Made by a program: the position numbers and the translations under genes. Shown piece by piece: positions 7,010 to 14,486 of a stretch of DNA of 16,270 nt (its first letter is position 1; each line of letters starts with the position of its first letter). Where the stretch lies: NCBI GenBank assembly GCA_027318915.1, contig DAHVOH010000010.1:1-16270 (forward strand), given 5' to 3'. This DNA comes from Clostridiales bacterium (lineage in GTDB: Bacteria; Bacillota_E; Sulfobacillia; Sulfobacillales; JAIMBI01). Under the pieces are notes generated by a model. It was given only the letters and a program-made list of their open reading frames with translations. It did no database searches and was not told the DNA's origin.

Positions 7010-7675
7010 ATGTCGCATCGCATCATGGTGGTGGACGACGAGCAGAGTCTGCGCGAACTGCTCAAGATGGGCCTGTCCCGGCAAAGCTTTGACGTGTTCA
7101 CCTTTGCCGACGGGGCGAGCGCCCTGGCCGCGCTGCCCACCGTCAATCCCCAGGCGGCGGTGGTCGACATCATGATGCCGGAGATGAACGGGTTTGAGTT
7201 GGTGCGCCGTCTGCGCCAGGATCCTCACATCTACATTTTGATGCTGACGGCTAAAGATGCCGTCGAGGACCGGGTGGCCGGCCTCGAGGGGGGCGCCGAC
7301 GACTATCTGGTCAAGCCGTTCAGCATGGAGGAACTGTCGGCCCGCCTGCGGGCCGGGCTGCGCCGAACGGATCCCCGTCCGGCGGCGCTGGCCTACGGTC
7401 CGGTGCAAATGGACGACACCGCGCATCGCGTGCACGTCCACGGCGAACCGGTGACGCTGACGGCGAAAGAATATGAACTGCTGCGCTACCTGCTGCTCAA
7501 TCCCGACCGGGTTCTGTCCAAGGTGCAGATCCTGACGCACGTGTGGGGCTATGACTATCCCGGCGACGACAACTTGGTGGAAGTCCACATCTCCAGTCTG
7601 CGCGACAAGCTGGGCGATCGGGACAAGACCGTCATCGGCACCGTCCGCGGCTTCGGCTACCGTTTGGGCGGATGA
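7010..7675 (+). CDS. OmpR/PhoB-family DNA-binding response regulator
   Basis: The 221-residue product has an N-terminal receiver domain (about 1-118) with acidic pocket D9-D10, phospho-acceptor D53 in VVDIMMPEMNG, T80 and K102 (VKPF), all as in active receivers. A C-terminal winged-helix domain (about 126-221) ends with the family motif VEVHISSLRDKLG and TVRGFGYRLG. Phosphorylated by the partner kinase, it should bind DNA as a dimer and control transcription. The target genes are not evident. Its start follows the preceding small gene by 3 nt. Its TGA overlaps the kinase ATG by 4 nt (ATGA, 7672-7675), so it is cotranscribed and probably translationally coupled with both neighbours. Confidence 0.93.
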   Translation: MSHRIMVVDDEQSLRELLKMGLSRQSFDVFTFADGASALAALPTVNPQAAVVDIMMPEMNGFELVRRLRQDPHIYILMLTAKDAVEDRVAGLEGGADDYLVKPFSMEELSARLRAGLRRTDPRPAALAYGPVQMDDTAHRVHVHGEPVTLTAKEYELLRYLLLNPDRVLSKVQILTHVWGYDYPGDDNLVEVHISSLRDKLGDRDKTVIGTVRGFGYRLGG

Positions 7676-9078
7676 AGCGCCCCCGGCCGTCCCTCACCCG
7701 GGCCCTGATTGGACGGCAGATTGGCCTGCTGGTGCTGATGCTGTGGGTGCTGGGACTGACTCAGCTGCTGGTGTTGCGCCACGTGCTGATTCATGCCACG
7801 GTCGAGTCGCTGCAGGATGAACTGTCCGTCCTTCGCCCCATCCTCCATCACTCACTGAAGGATCCCAGCTTCGCCGGGTTGGTGCCCATCTTGTTCAACC
7901 GGCTCCGGGCGCCGGGCGTCGAGGTGGTGCTGGCCAACCGGGCCGGCTTCACCATCGCCAATTCCCCCACGCTGCCCTACGGTGTCGCGCCGCCCTTGCC
8001 GGCCCCGGACCAGTATGTGCTGTGGGGCAACCACATTGTCGTCGGATCCACCATCGTGGACCCGCTGGCCGGCAAGCTCGGCACCATATGGCTCATGTCG
8101 TCGCTGGCTCCGGTCACCACCATCCTGTGGCGCGACGCCGAGCTGTTCGGGCTTCTCGCGCTGGCCGTCCTGATCGCGGCCGGCCTGTTCGGCATGATCA
8201 GCGTGCAGCGCACGCTGGTGCCGCTGGACAACGTCACCAGCACCACCGAGCGCATCGCCGCGGGCGAATTCGGCCGCCAAGTCGATGTATCCAAAGCGCC
8301 GATCGAGGTCTCGCGCCTGGGCGAGGCGGTCAACCGCATGTCCGCCGCCGTGCGCCGCGCCGTCGACGTGGAGCGCAACGCCCAGGATGAGATGCGCCGC
8401 TTCATCGCCGACGCGTCTCATGAGCTGAGGACGCCGCTCACCGCCTTGACCGGCTTCCTCGACCTCTGGGCCGACGGCGGCCTGACCCCGGAAGAATCGG
8501 CCCAGTCCCTGACCGCCATGCGGCGGGAAACCTCGCGCATGACCCGACTCGTCCAGCAGCTGTTGACGCTCACCCGTTTGGACCAGCCGGTCGCCGACAC
8601 CATCCGTCCCGTGCACGCCGATCTGGCCCGCGCCCTCGCCGAACTGGAACCGACGCTGACGGCGCTGGCCCCGGACCGCGTGCACCTGCAGGTCCCGACG
8701 CCCACGCCCATCTGGGCGGATCGCGACCGCCTGGCGGAAGTGGTGCTCAACTTGGTGGACAATGCCGTCCGGCATGGACGGGGCCGGATTTGGGTGAGCG
8801 CCGGGCCCGGCCCCCTCGGCGCCCGGCTCACGGTGGAGGACGAGGGACCCGGTCTGGACCCCGACGCCATCGGCCACCTGTTTGACCGGTTCTACCGGGC
8901 CGATCCGTCCCGCTCCCGCCAAGCCGGCGGCTCCGGCCTGGGCCTGGCCATCGTCAAAAGCCTGGTCGAGGCGCACGGCGGCCGGGTCACCGCGGGCAAC
9001 CGGCCCGGGGGCGGCGCCCGCTTCATCGTGGATTGGCCCGACCGGCCGGGCGTTCAGCCGGCTACGGCACCAGGATAA
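7672..9078 (+). CDS. HAMP-containing sensor histidine kinase
   Basis: The 468-residue product has a first membrane helix at about 16-38, an extracytoplasmic sensor region of about 115 residues, and a second helix at about 157-178. A HAMP linker follows (about 178-232, containing LVPLDNVTSTTERIAAGEFG). The dimerisation/phosphoacceptor domain carries H250 in FIADASHELRTPLTAL. The catalytic domain shows an N box (NLVDNAVRHG, N360 and N364), G1 (DEGPGLD, from D390), an F box (LFDRFYR) and G2 (GGSGLGLAIVKS). It should autophosphorylate H250 and pass phosphate to D53 of the coupled response regulator. The sensor domain has no motif I can name, so the stimulus is unknown. Its 3' end overlaps the convergent MDR gene by 17 bp. 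Confidence 0.93.
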   Translation: MKRPRPSLTRALIGRQIGLLVLMLWVLGLTQLLVLRHVLIHATVESLQDELSVLRPILHHSLKDPSFAGLVPILFNRLRAPGVEVVLANRAGFTIANSPTLPYGVAPPLPAPDQYVLWGNHIVVGSTIVDPLAGKLGTIWLMSSLAPVTTILWRDAELFGLLALAVLIAAGLFGMISVQRTLVPLDNVTSTTERIAAGEFGRQVDVSKAPIEVSRLGEAVNRMSAAVRRAVDVERNAQDEMRRFIADASHELRTPLTALTGFLDLWADGGLTPEESAQSLTAMRRETSRMTRLVQQLLTLTRLDQPVADTIRPVHADLARALAELEPTLTALAPDRVHLQVPTPTPIWADRDRLAEVVLNLVDNAVRHGRGRIWVSAGPGPLGARLTVEDEGPGLDPDAIGHLFDRFYRADPSRSRQAGGSGLGLAIVKSLVEAHGGRVTAGNRPGGGARFIVDWPDRPGVQPATAPG

Positions 9079-10072
9079 TCTTGCCGAACAGATCCGCCTG
9101 CTCCATGCGGCGGTGAGCCGCCGCCGCCTCCGCCATGGGCATCGCGGCGTCGATCACCGGCTCGAGCCGCCCGCGGCCGAACAGTCCCAGCAGGCGCGGC
9201 AGCACCGCGCTGGATCCGAGGTAGGCGCCGATGACGGTGAGGCGGCGGCGAAAGATGAGGCCCGCTTCCAGATCAACCCGGCTGCCGGTGGTCGCGCCCA
9301 CGGTGATGACGCGCCCCCCGCGGGCGGCGACACTGAGCGACATGGCCAAGCTGGCCCGCCCCAGGGAATCCATCACCAGCTCGGGCCCACTCCCCCCCGT
9401 TCGGCGGCGCACATCCTGGGTGATGTCGGCCCCATCCCAGACCAGCACGTCGTCCGCTCCTTCCCGGAGCAGGCGCTCGGCCTTCTCGGCGCTCCGCGTC
9501 ACCGCCAGCACGCGCAGTCCGCGCACTTTGGCCAACTGCAGCGCCGCCAGCCCCAAGCCCCCCGTGGCGCCCCAAATAAGAGCCGTCTCCCCCGGCGCGG
9601 CCTCGGCCCGCTGCCATGCCTCCTCGGCGGTGACGTAGGGCACGCCGATGGCGGCGGCTTCTTCAAACGTCAGCCCCGACGGCATCGGTGTGAGCCGGTC
9701 CTCCGGCACCACCCAGTACTGCGCGTAGGCACCGTCCATGATGTGAAACTGCTCGCAGGCATTGTCCCGTCCTGACAGACAGGCCAAACAGGTGCCGCAG
9801 CCCAGGCCGGGGTTCACCACCACCCGGTCCTTCACCTGCCACCGGGTCACTCCGGCGCCCAGCTTGTCCACCTCGCCGGCGGCGTCGCTGCCCAGGATCA
9901 CAGGGCCGGGAAAGGCGCCGAAGTTGCCCTGCCGCACCCAGATGTCCCGATGGTTGACGCCGGCGGCCCGGATCCGGATCCGCACCTCGCCGGGACCCGG
10001 TTCAGGATCCGGCGCCTCTTCCCAGTGCAGCTGCTCGGGACCGCCCGGTTCCGCCACTCTAACCGCCCACAT
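9062..10072 (-). CDS. Medium-chain dehydrogenase/reductase (zinc-binding dehydrogenase or quinone oxidoreductase type)
   Basis: The 336-residue cytosolic product has an N-terminal GroES-like domain and a Rossmann domain with IWGATGGLGLAALQLAK (166-182) for NAD(P)H. A lobe with C92, C95, C98 and C106 (C-x2-C-x2-C-x7-C) matches the structural zinc site of alcohol dehydrogenases. The usual catalytic-zinc Cys is absent: the equivalent stretch is GVNHRDIWVRQG, and GHE is replaced by GSDAAG. This resembles quinone-oxidoreductase-like members that keep only structural zinc. It probably reduces a carbonyl or enone with NAD(P)H; the substrate is unknown. It is last in the minus-strand operon, and its start lies 14 bp inside the end of the deacetylase-like gene. 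Its stop codon lies inside the histidine kinase gene on the other strand. Confidence 0.85.
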   Translation of the reverse strand: MWAVRVAEPGGPEQLHWEEAPDPEPGPGEVRIRIRAAGVNHRDIWVRQGNFGAFPGPVILGSDAAGEVDKLGAGVTRWQVKDRVVVNPGLGCGTCLACLSGRDNACEQFHIMDGAYAQYWVVPEDRLTPMPSGLTFEEAAAIGVPYVTAEEAWQRAEAAPGETALIWGATGGLGLAALQLAKVRGLRVLAVTRSAEKAERLLREGADDVLVWDGADITQDVRRRTGGSGPELVMDSLGRASLAMSLSVAARGGRVITVGATTGSRVDLEAGLIFRRRLTVIGAYLGSSAVLPRLLGLFGRGRLEPVIDAAMPMAEAAAAHRRMEQADLFGKIILVP

Positions 10073-11357
10073 GCTCGTTCCCTCCCGTCGCCTGAACCAG
10101 CCGCGCCGGCTTCAGCGTCCAGGCTTGCGTCACCGCCTCCCGCCAGAGGCGATCGGCCCGAAAGCCGGGACGGAAAATGGGCCAATCCCAATGCTGCTCC
10201 TCCGGCGGACGCACATAATCCACGAAGGCCACCCGCGGACGAAAGCCCACGACCCGCTCCATCAAGTCCAGGGACCAGCTCAGGACATCCCGGTCGCCCA
10301 CCCGGGCCGGCAGCCTCCCACGAGCCAACGCCGCAGCCATCATGTCCGCGATGCCCGCCGCCTCGCCCTCCGGCGCCAAAAGCCGCGGGACCGAGATCAC
10401 ATCCCCGGCTCCTTCCCCCAGTTGCGCCACGGCCAGGACGGCCTCCGCGGCGGACAGACATCCGCCGTCCGCCGGGAGCGGGCCGAGACCCCACCGTTTC
10501 AATCCCTCGACCAGCGTGGTCCGATCCACGGCGACCGGCCCCGGCGGCTCCACCGCGCTGAGCCAGTCGTCCACCGTCACCCAGGTGGGATGCAGGTCGG
10601 CCAAACGCTGCCAGTACTCATGAAGCGCGCGCGCCCTCGGCTCCCACAGCGCGGCCGGCAGGGCCGCGCCGGGCACGGCCGGCCGCTCGGTGCGCCCGGC
10701 GGCAAAATTGTCCTGGTCCCAAAAGCGCCGCGTCACCAACTCCGTCGGATGGGTCACCACCATGGCCGTCTCGCCGCGCGCCAGCGCGTCGGCCACGGTG
10801 GCCGCCGCCTCGCCGACGCCGTCGGGCAGCCCGAACAGAAACCCCTTGGGCATGTCGACCGGCGGCGCCCAATACAACACGGAGCCCAGCCAGAAGAGTT
10901 GACGCGACGGCTTCAGATAGCTGTTCCAGGCTTCGGAGACGAAGGCGCGCAGACCCAGCTTTTGGCCTTCCTCCAGCACCTCGGGCACCCAGTTGGCCCC
11001 GGGCTGCGTGAAAAAGACGGGGGGCGTGCCCGCTCGGCGCAGAATGTCCACACCGGGCTGCTCGCGGGCGAGAAAGCGCCGGCGGGCGTCCGCCCGTTCG
11101 CGCGGCTCCAGGTCCTCGGCCAGCGTCGGATGGACGCTATGGCTGTAGGAATGGTAGCCGACGCTCCCCGTCCGGGCCATGCGCCGGAGATCCGCGGTCT
11201 TGCCGCGCCCGACCAGCGCGCGCGCCTTCAGCCCCACCACCGCGAAGTTGGCGCGCGCCCCCAGGTTGTCCAGATCCTCCAGGATGCGCTCCAGGGCCCA
11301 ATCGGCAGCCGGCGTCAGCCAGTCCTCCACATCCAGGCGCAGAAAGATTTCCCCCAT
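10059..11357 (-). CDS. NodB-like (polysaccharide deacetylase superfamily) protein with an unassigned C-terminal domain
   Basis: The 432-residue product begins with a NodB-type barrel. LRLDVEDW (6-13) resembles the DVED motif 1 of this superfamily, and GYHSYSHSVHP (67-77) supplies the metal-binding HxxxH (H69, H73). FFTQPGANW (115-123) sits at motif 3 but has Gln where Arg is usual, and VVTHPTE (H203) resembles the last catalytic motif. The C-terminal part (about 260-432) contains ISVPRLLAPEGEAAG, FVDYVRPPEE and AWTLKPARL and is not a domain I recognise. No signal peptide or membrane anchor is visible, so action inside the cell is possible, which is atypical for a cell-wall deacetylase. It starts 3 nt after the csaA-like stop codon and overlaps the MDR gene by 14 bp. 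A deacetylase or amidase role is inferred; the altered motif 3 leaves activity in doubt. Confidence 0.68.
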   Translation of the reverse strand: MGEIFLRLDVEDWLTPAADWALERILEDLDNLGARANFAVVGLKARALVGRGKTADLRRMARTGSVGYHSYSHSVHPTLAEDLEPRERADARRRFLAREQPGVDILRRAGTPPVFFTQPGANWVPEVLEEGQKLGLRAFVSEAWNSYLKPSRQLFWLGSVLYWAPPVDMPKGFLFGLPDGVGEAAATVADALARGETAMVVTHPTELVTRRFWDQDNFAAGRTERPAVPGAALPAALWEPRARALHEYWQRLADLHPTWVTVDDWLSAVEPPGPVAVDRTTLVEGLKRWGLGPLPADGGCLSAAEAVLAVAQLGEGAGDVISVPRLLAPEGEAAGIADMMAAALARGRLPARVGDRDVLSWSLDLMERVVGFRPRVAFVDYVRPPEEQHWDWPIFRPGFRADRLWREAVTQAWTLKPARLVQATGGNEHVGG

Positions 11358-11360
11358 CGC

Positions 11361-11717
11361 TCAGCCCACCTCGGTGCCGTTGGGCACCGGGTGATCCGGC
11401 GCCAGCAGCACCACGTCGCCGGCCTCCGGCAGCGCGCCCAGCACCAGCACCTCCGAGCGTACGCCGGCGACGCGCTTGGGCGGGAAGTTCAGGACCGCCG
11501 CCACCTGCCGTCCGATGAGAGCCGCCGCGTCATAGCGTCGGGTCAGCTGGGCGCTGGTGGTTTTGATGCCATAGGGCCCAAAGTCTATCGTCAGCACGAG
11601 TGCGGGCACTCGGGCGGCGACGTTGGGCTCGGCCGTCAGCACCGTGCCCACGGCCACGCGGTAGGCGAAAAACCCCGCCACGTCCCGCGTCTCCATCTCG
11701 GCGCCCGGGTCCCTCAT
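11361..11717 (-). CDS. csaA: CsaA-like protein with tRNA-binding OB fold
   Basis: The 118-residue product matches the CsaA family of about 110 residues, related to the tRNA-binding domain of EMAP-II and of MetRS and PheRS. Signatures are FAYRVAVGTVLTAEP (cf. VDIRVGTI), LTIDFGPYGIKTTSAQLT, LIGRQVAAVLNFPPKRVAG, SEVLVLGA and the C-terminal VVLLAPDHPVPNGTEVG. CsaA is a homodimeric protein described as a secretion chaperone and tRNA binder; its precise role is unsettled. The start at 11717 overlaps the upstream HD gene stop as ATGA, implying coupling. An internal ATG at residue 8 would also give a full family domain. The deacetylase-like gene follows after 3 nt. Confidence 0.88.
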   Translation of the reverse strand: MRDPGAEMETRDVAGFFAYRVAVGTVLTAEPNVAARVPALVLTIDFGPYGIKTTSAQLTRRYDAAALIGRQVAAVLNFPPKRVAGVRSEVLVLGALPEAGDVVLLAPDHPVPNGTEVG

Positions 11718-12976
11718 CGCCCGCCCACCCGCGCCAGGATGCGCGCCTCCACCGCTTCCGGGAAGAAGAGGCGGCGTTCGCTCTGCGGTTCGCGCGCGAT
11801 GCCGGAAATCGGCTTGGACAGGCGCGACATCTCCGTCATTTCCCGTCCGTCCCAGAGATACAACGCCTGCTCATGGTTCGTCCCGCCTTCCTCACCCACG
11901 TAATAGTCATAGTAAACCTCCGAGGTCTCGTCCACATCGAGGTAGTAGCGGGGGTGAAAGCCCGCCTGCTCCACCACCCGCTCCAGATCGGCAAAGAGCC
12001 GCGGATCCCGGCCGGTCGGGAAGTCCGTGTAGCGAAAGAGGCGCCGATCCCGAAAGCGACGGGCCAGATCGGCCAATATCTCGTCGCCGCCGACCGCCAT
12101 GGCAGCCAGCGCCCCCATCACGGCATGATCGTCCAGACTCAGATACTGCGCCAGCGACAGAGCGCCGCCCCCCACCCACCGGTCCAGCGCCGGATGGCCC
12201 ATGGCCGGCGGGGCGCCGGCCTCCGCCAAGTCGCGGGCTCGGGCGAGCGCCTTCTTCAGAACCACCTCGGCGCTGCGGCAGACGGGGTGGAAATAGACCT
12301 GCCAATACATGAAGTAGCGCGCCAGCAGATACGCTTCGACGGTGTGCAGACCGGTGCGCTTGACAACCAAGCGGTCGCCCACCGGCAGAATGATGCGCAG
12401 AATGCGATCCAGATCAAACTGTCCGTAGTCCACGCCGGTGAACAGCGAGTCGCGCATCAGGTAGTCCAGCCGGTCGGCGTCCAGCTGTCCCGACACCAGA
12501 GCCACCGCCAGGCGGTTCGGATGCCGCTTCATGACCACGTCGGCCACCTGGGCGGGGAACTCCGGGGCGACGGCCGCCAGCACTTGGTGCACTTCGGTCG
12601 CGGGGCTCTGCAGGATGGCATCGCCCCAGGCTTCATGCGACACGCCCCAGAGAGGCTCCAGGGCATGCGAGAACGGCCCGTGGCCAATGTCATGCAGCAG
12701 GCCGGCGGCCAACACCAGGCGCTGCAGCTCCACCGGAAAGGCGTAGGCGTTGCGGTCGAAGGCGGACAAGATGCGCCGCACCACCTCGTACGTGCCCAGC
12801 GCATGGGAAAACCGGCTGTGCTCGCCCCCCGGATAGGTCAGGTAGGTGGTGCCCAGCTGGCGCACCCGACGCAGCCGCTGCATCTCCCGGGTGTTGATGA
12901 GATCCCAGAATAGGCTATCGTGGATGTAAATATAGCCGTGCACCGGATCCTTCAGGACCTTCTCCTCTTCCGCCAT
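11714..12976 (-). CDS. HD-domain phosphohydrolase, YwfO/dGTPase-like
   Basis: The 420-residue product starts KVLKDPVHGYIYI and has QRLRRVRQLGTTYLTYPGGE, both typical of YwfO-type proteins. The HD metal site is visible as H58 in HSRFSHALG, H95-D96 in LLHDIGHGPFSHALE, and an Asp of LDADRLDYLMRD (166-168). Characterised members hydrolyse (d)NTPs, sometimes under allosteric control by dGTP, so a nucleotide-pool role in the cytosol is likely; which nucleotide cannot be read. I prefer the ATG at 12976 over a GTG at 12982 because the GGGGGAAGG upstream has sensible spacing only to the ATG. It is the first gene of the operon running to 9062 and is divergent from the amidohydrolase gene, 128 bp away. 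Confidence 0.9.
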   Translation of the reverse strand: MAEEEKVLKDPVHGYIYIHDSLFWDLINTREMQRLRRVRQLGTTYLTYPGGEHSRFSHALGTYEVVRRILSAFDRNAYAFPVELQRLVLAAGLLHDIGHGPFSHALEPLWGVSHEAWGDAILQSPATEVHQVLAAVAPEFPAQVADVVMKRHPNRLAVALVSGQLDADRLDYLMRDSLFTGVDYGQFDLDRILRIILPVGDRLVVKRTGLHTVEAYLLARYFMYWQVYFHPVCRSAEVVLKKALARARDLAEAGAPPAMGHPALDRWVGGGALSLAQYLSLDDHAVMGALAAMAVGGDEILADLARRFRDRRLFRYTDFPTGRDPRLFADLERVVEQAGFHPRYYLDVDETSEVYYDYYVGEEGGTNHEQALYLWDGREMTEMSRLSKPISGIAREPQSERRLFFPEAVEARILARVGGR

Positions 12977-13008
12977 GGGCACCGGCCTTCCCCCCGGGGC
13001 ATCACTTC

Positions 13009-13026
13009 GACCCGGCGGGCCGGGTC
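13009..13026. promoter_or_regulatory. 18-bp palindrome in the divergent HD-hydrolase/amidohydrolase spacer
   Basis: GACCCGGCGGGCCGGGTC has perfect 8-bp arms around a 2-bp centre. It lies 32 bp upstream of the HD gene start and 78 bp upstream of the amidohydrolase start. A half-site-like GACCCGGT follows at about 13064. Its location suits an operator for a dimeric regulator acting on one or both operons, but GC-rich sequence makes such palindromes fairly frequent. No regulator gene is adjacent. Confidence 0.3.
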
Positions 13027-13104
13027 TCCTGTCGGCCGCGATGGCGAACGCATCCGAGAAGACCCGGTGGCGAGCCCGCGAGCGGAGCAGAAAGGACGAG
13101 TGGC

Positions 13105-14442
13105 ATGGCCCGGATGATGTTGATGCCCGAATTGTTGCTGGAGGGAACCGCCTTTCAGTCCGACCGGGCGGTCGCGGTCGACGGCGATCGCATCGTCGCG
13201 GTCGGCCCGGCGGGACAGCTGCGCGACGCCTACCCGCAGTTTCCGGTGATCCGGCTTGCCCGCCAAGCCCTGGTGCCGGGCGGCGTCAACGGGCACAACC
13301 ACAGTTTCCAGGTGCTCCTGCGAGGCTTCGGGGAGGATGACGATTTCTTCGGCTGGCGGAGCCGGGTGCTCTACCCCATCTCCGAGCGTCTGTCGCGCGA
13401 CGACATTCGCCGCGGGGCCGAGCTGGCGTTCGCCGACATGCTGCGCAACGGCATCACCACCGTGGCCGATTTCTTCTACCTGAACGACGACGGCATCGAA
13501 AACGCCCTGGCGGTTGCCGAGGCGGCTCGGCGCGTCGGCATCCGGCTGGTGCTGGCCCGCACCTTCTATGACTGGGAAGGCGCGCCCGCCCGCTATCGGG
13601 AGACGCCGGCCAACGCTCGAGCGCGCACGCTGGCCCTGCACCAGGCATTGGCGGGCGATCCGCTGGTGACGGTGCAGGTGGCGCCACATAGCCCCCACGG
13701 GGCCTCTCGCGCCATGATCGAGGCCGCCGTCGAGACAGCGGCGCTCCTGGCGGCACCGCTCCACGTGCACTGCGCGGAGGGGCGCTATGAACGCGAACAG
13801 TGCCTGACCACGTACCGCCAGACCCCGGTGGGCTGGCTGAAGCAACTGGGCGCGCTCACGCCTCGCACCGTCCTCATCCATGCCGTTTGGGTCGACGACG
13901 CCGACCTCGACCTCATCGCCGCCGCGGCGGCCAAGGTGATTCACAACCCCTCCAGCAACATGATTTTAGGAGACGGCATTGCGCCGGTGCCGGCCATGCT
14001 GAGCCGCGGCATCACAGTGGGGCTGGGCACCGACGGTGGCTGCACCAATGATCGCGCCAGCATCCTGGACGAGATGCGGACGGCGGCGCTGCTGCAGAAG
14101 GTGGCCGCCCGGGACGGGCGCGCCCTCGACGCCGCCGCCGCCTGGCGGATGGGCACGGCGGGGGGCGCCGAGGCGTTGGCCATCGACGCCGGGGCCATCG
14201 CGCCCGGCCGCTTGGCGGACTTGGTGGCCCTGGACATGGACGACTGGTCGCTGCTGCCCGGACCGCTCAACCTGCGCCAGTTGGTGTACGGCTTTTCGCT
14301 TCAGGGCATTCGCCGCGTGTACGTGGGCGGCGAGGAACGGGTCCGCGACGGCAGTCTTCCGGGCTTTGATGCCGTCGCGCTCCGCCGGTGGGCCCGCGAG
14401 CGCAAATCCGGTTGGACCGCGCCCGCACCCGTCGACGGATAG
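13105..14442 (+). CDS. Metal-dependent amidohydrolase, ATZ/TRZ deaminase-chlorohydrolase subgroup
   Basis: The 445-residue product has a small N-terminal beta domain (VAVDGDRIVAVGP) and then a TIM barrel. The metal ligands are H64 and H66 (PGGVNGHNH), H222 (HVHCAEG), H259 (VLIHAVW) and D310 (GLGTDGG). With NPSSNMILGDGIAPV these are the marks of the cytosine-deaminase-like ATZ/TRZ subgroup. That subgroup includes guanine and 8-oxoguanine deaminases, SAH/MTA deaminases and triazine hydrolases. A hydrolytic deaminase of a purine or related heterocycle is the best reading; the exact substrate is not determinable. The ATG follows AAAGGA by 8 nt. The C-terminal segment (GRLADLVALDMDD) is also standard. 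The next gene begins 44 bp downstream and is probably cotranscribed. Confidence 0.88.
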   Translation: MARMMLMPELLLEGTAFQSDRAVAVDGDRIVAVGPAGQLRDAYPQFPVIRLARQALVPGGVNGHNHSFQVLLRGFGEDDDFFGWRSRVLYPISERLSRDDIRRGAELAFADMLRNGITTVADFFYLNDDGIENALAVAEAARRVGIRLVLARTFYDWEGAPARYRETPANARARTLALHQALAGDPLVTVQVAPHSPHGASRAMIEAAVETAALLAAPLHVHCAEGRYEREQCLTTYRQTPVGWLKQLGALTPRTVLIHAVWVDDADLDLIAAAAAKVIHNPSSNMILGDGIAPVPAMLSRGITVGLGTDGGCTNDRASILDEMRTAALLQKVAARDGRALDAAAAWRMGTAGGAEALAIDAGAIAPGRLADLVALDMDDWSLLPGPLNLRQLVYGFSLQGIRRVYVGGEERVRDGSLPGFDAVALRRWARERKSGWTAPAPVDG

Positions 14443-14486
14443 GACGGCGCGCGCTGAGGTCGAGCCGGCAGAAGGGAGCCAGGCCG

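Noticed and set aside
6446..8976. Long minus-strand frames (about 380 and 374 codons) opposite the response regulator and kinase
   Set aside because: The plus-strand genes have complete catalytic motifs, and the antisense products resemble nothing and are rich in Arg, Gly and His.
9762..11903. 713-codon open frame on the plus strand
   Set aside because: It is antisense to the csaA, NodB-like and MDR genes and the end of the HD gene, which have clear families. Its product is Arg/Pro/His/Gln-rich with no domain, the usual shadow of GC-rich codon bias.
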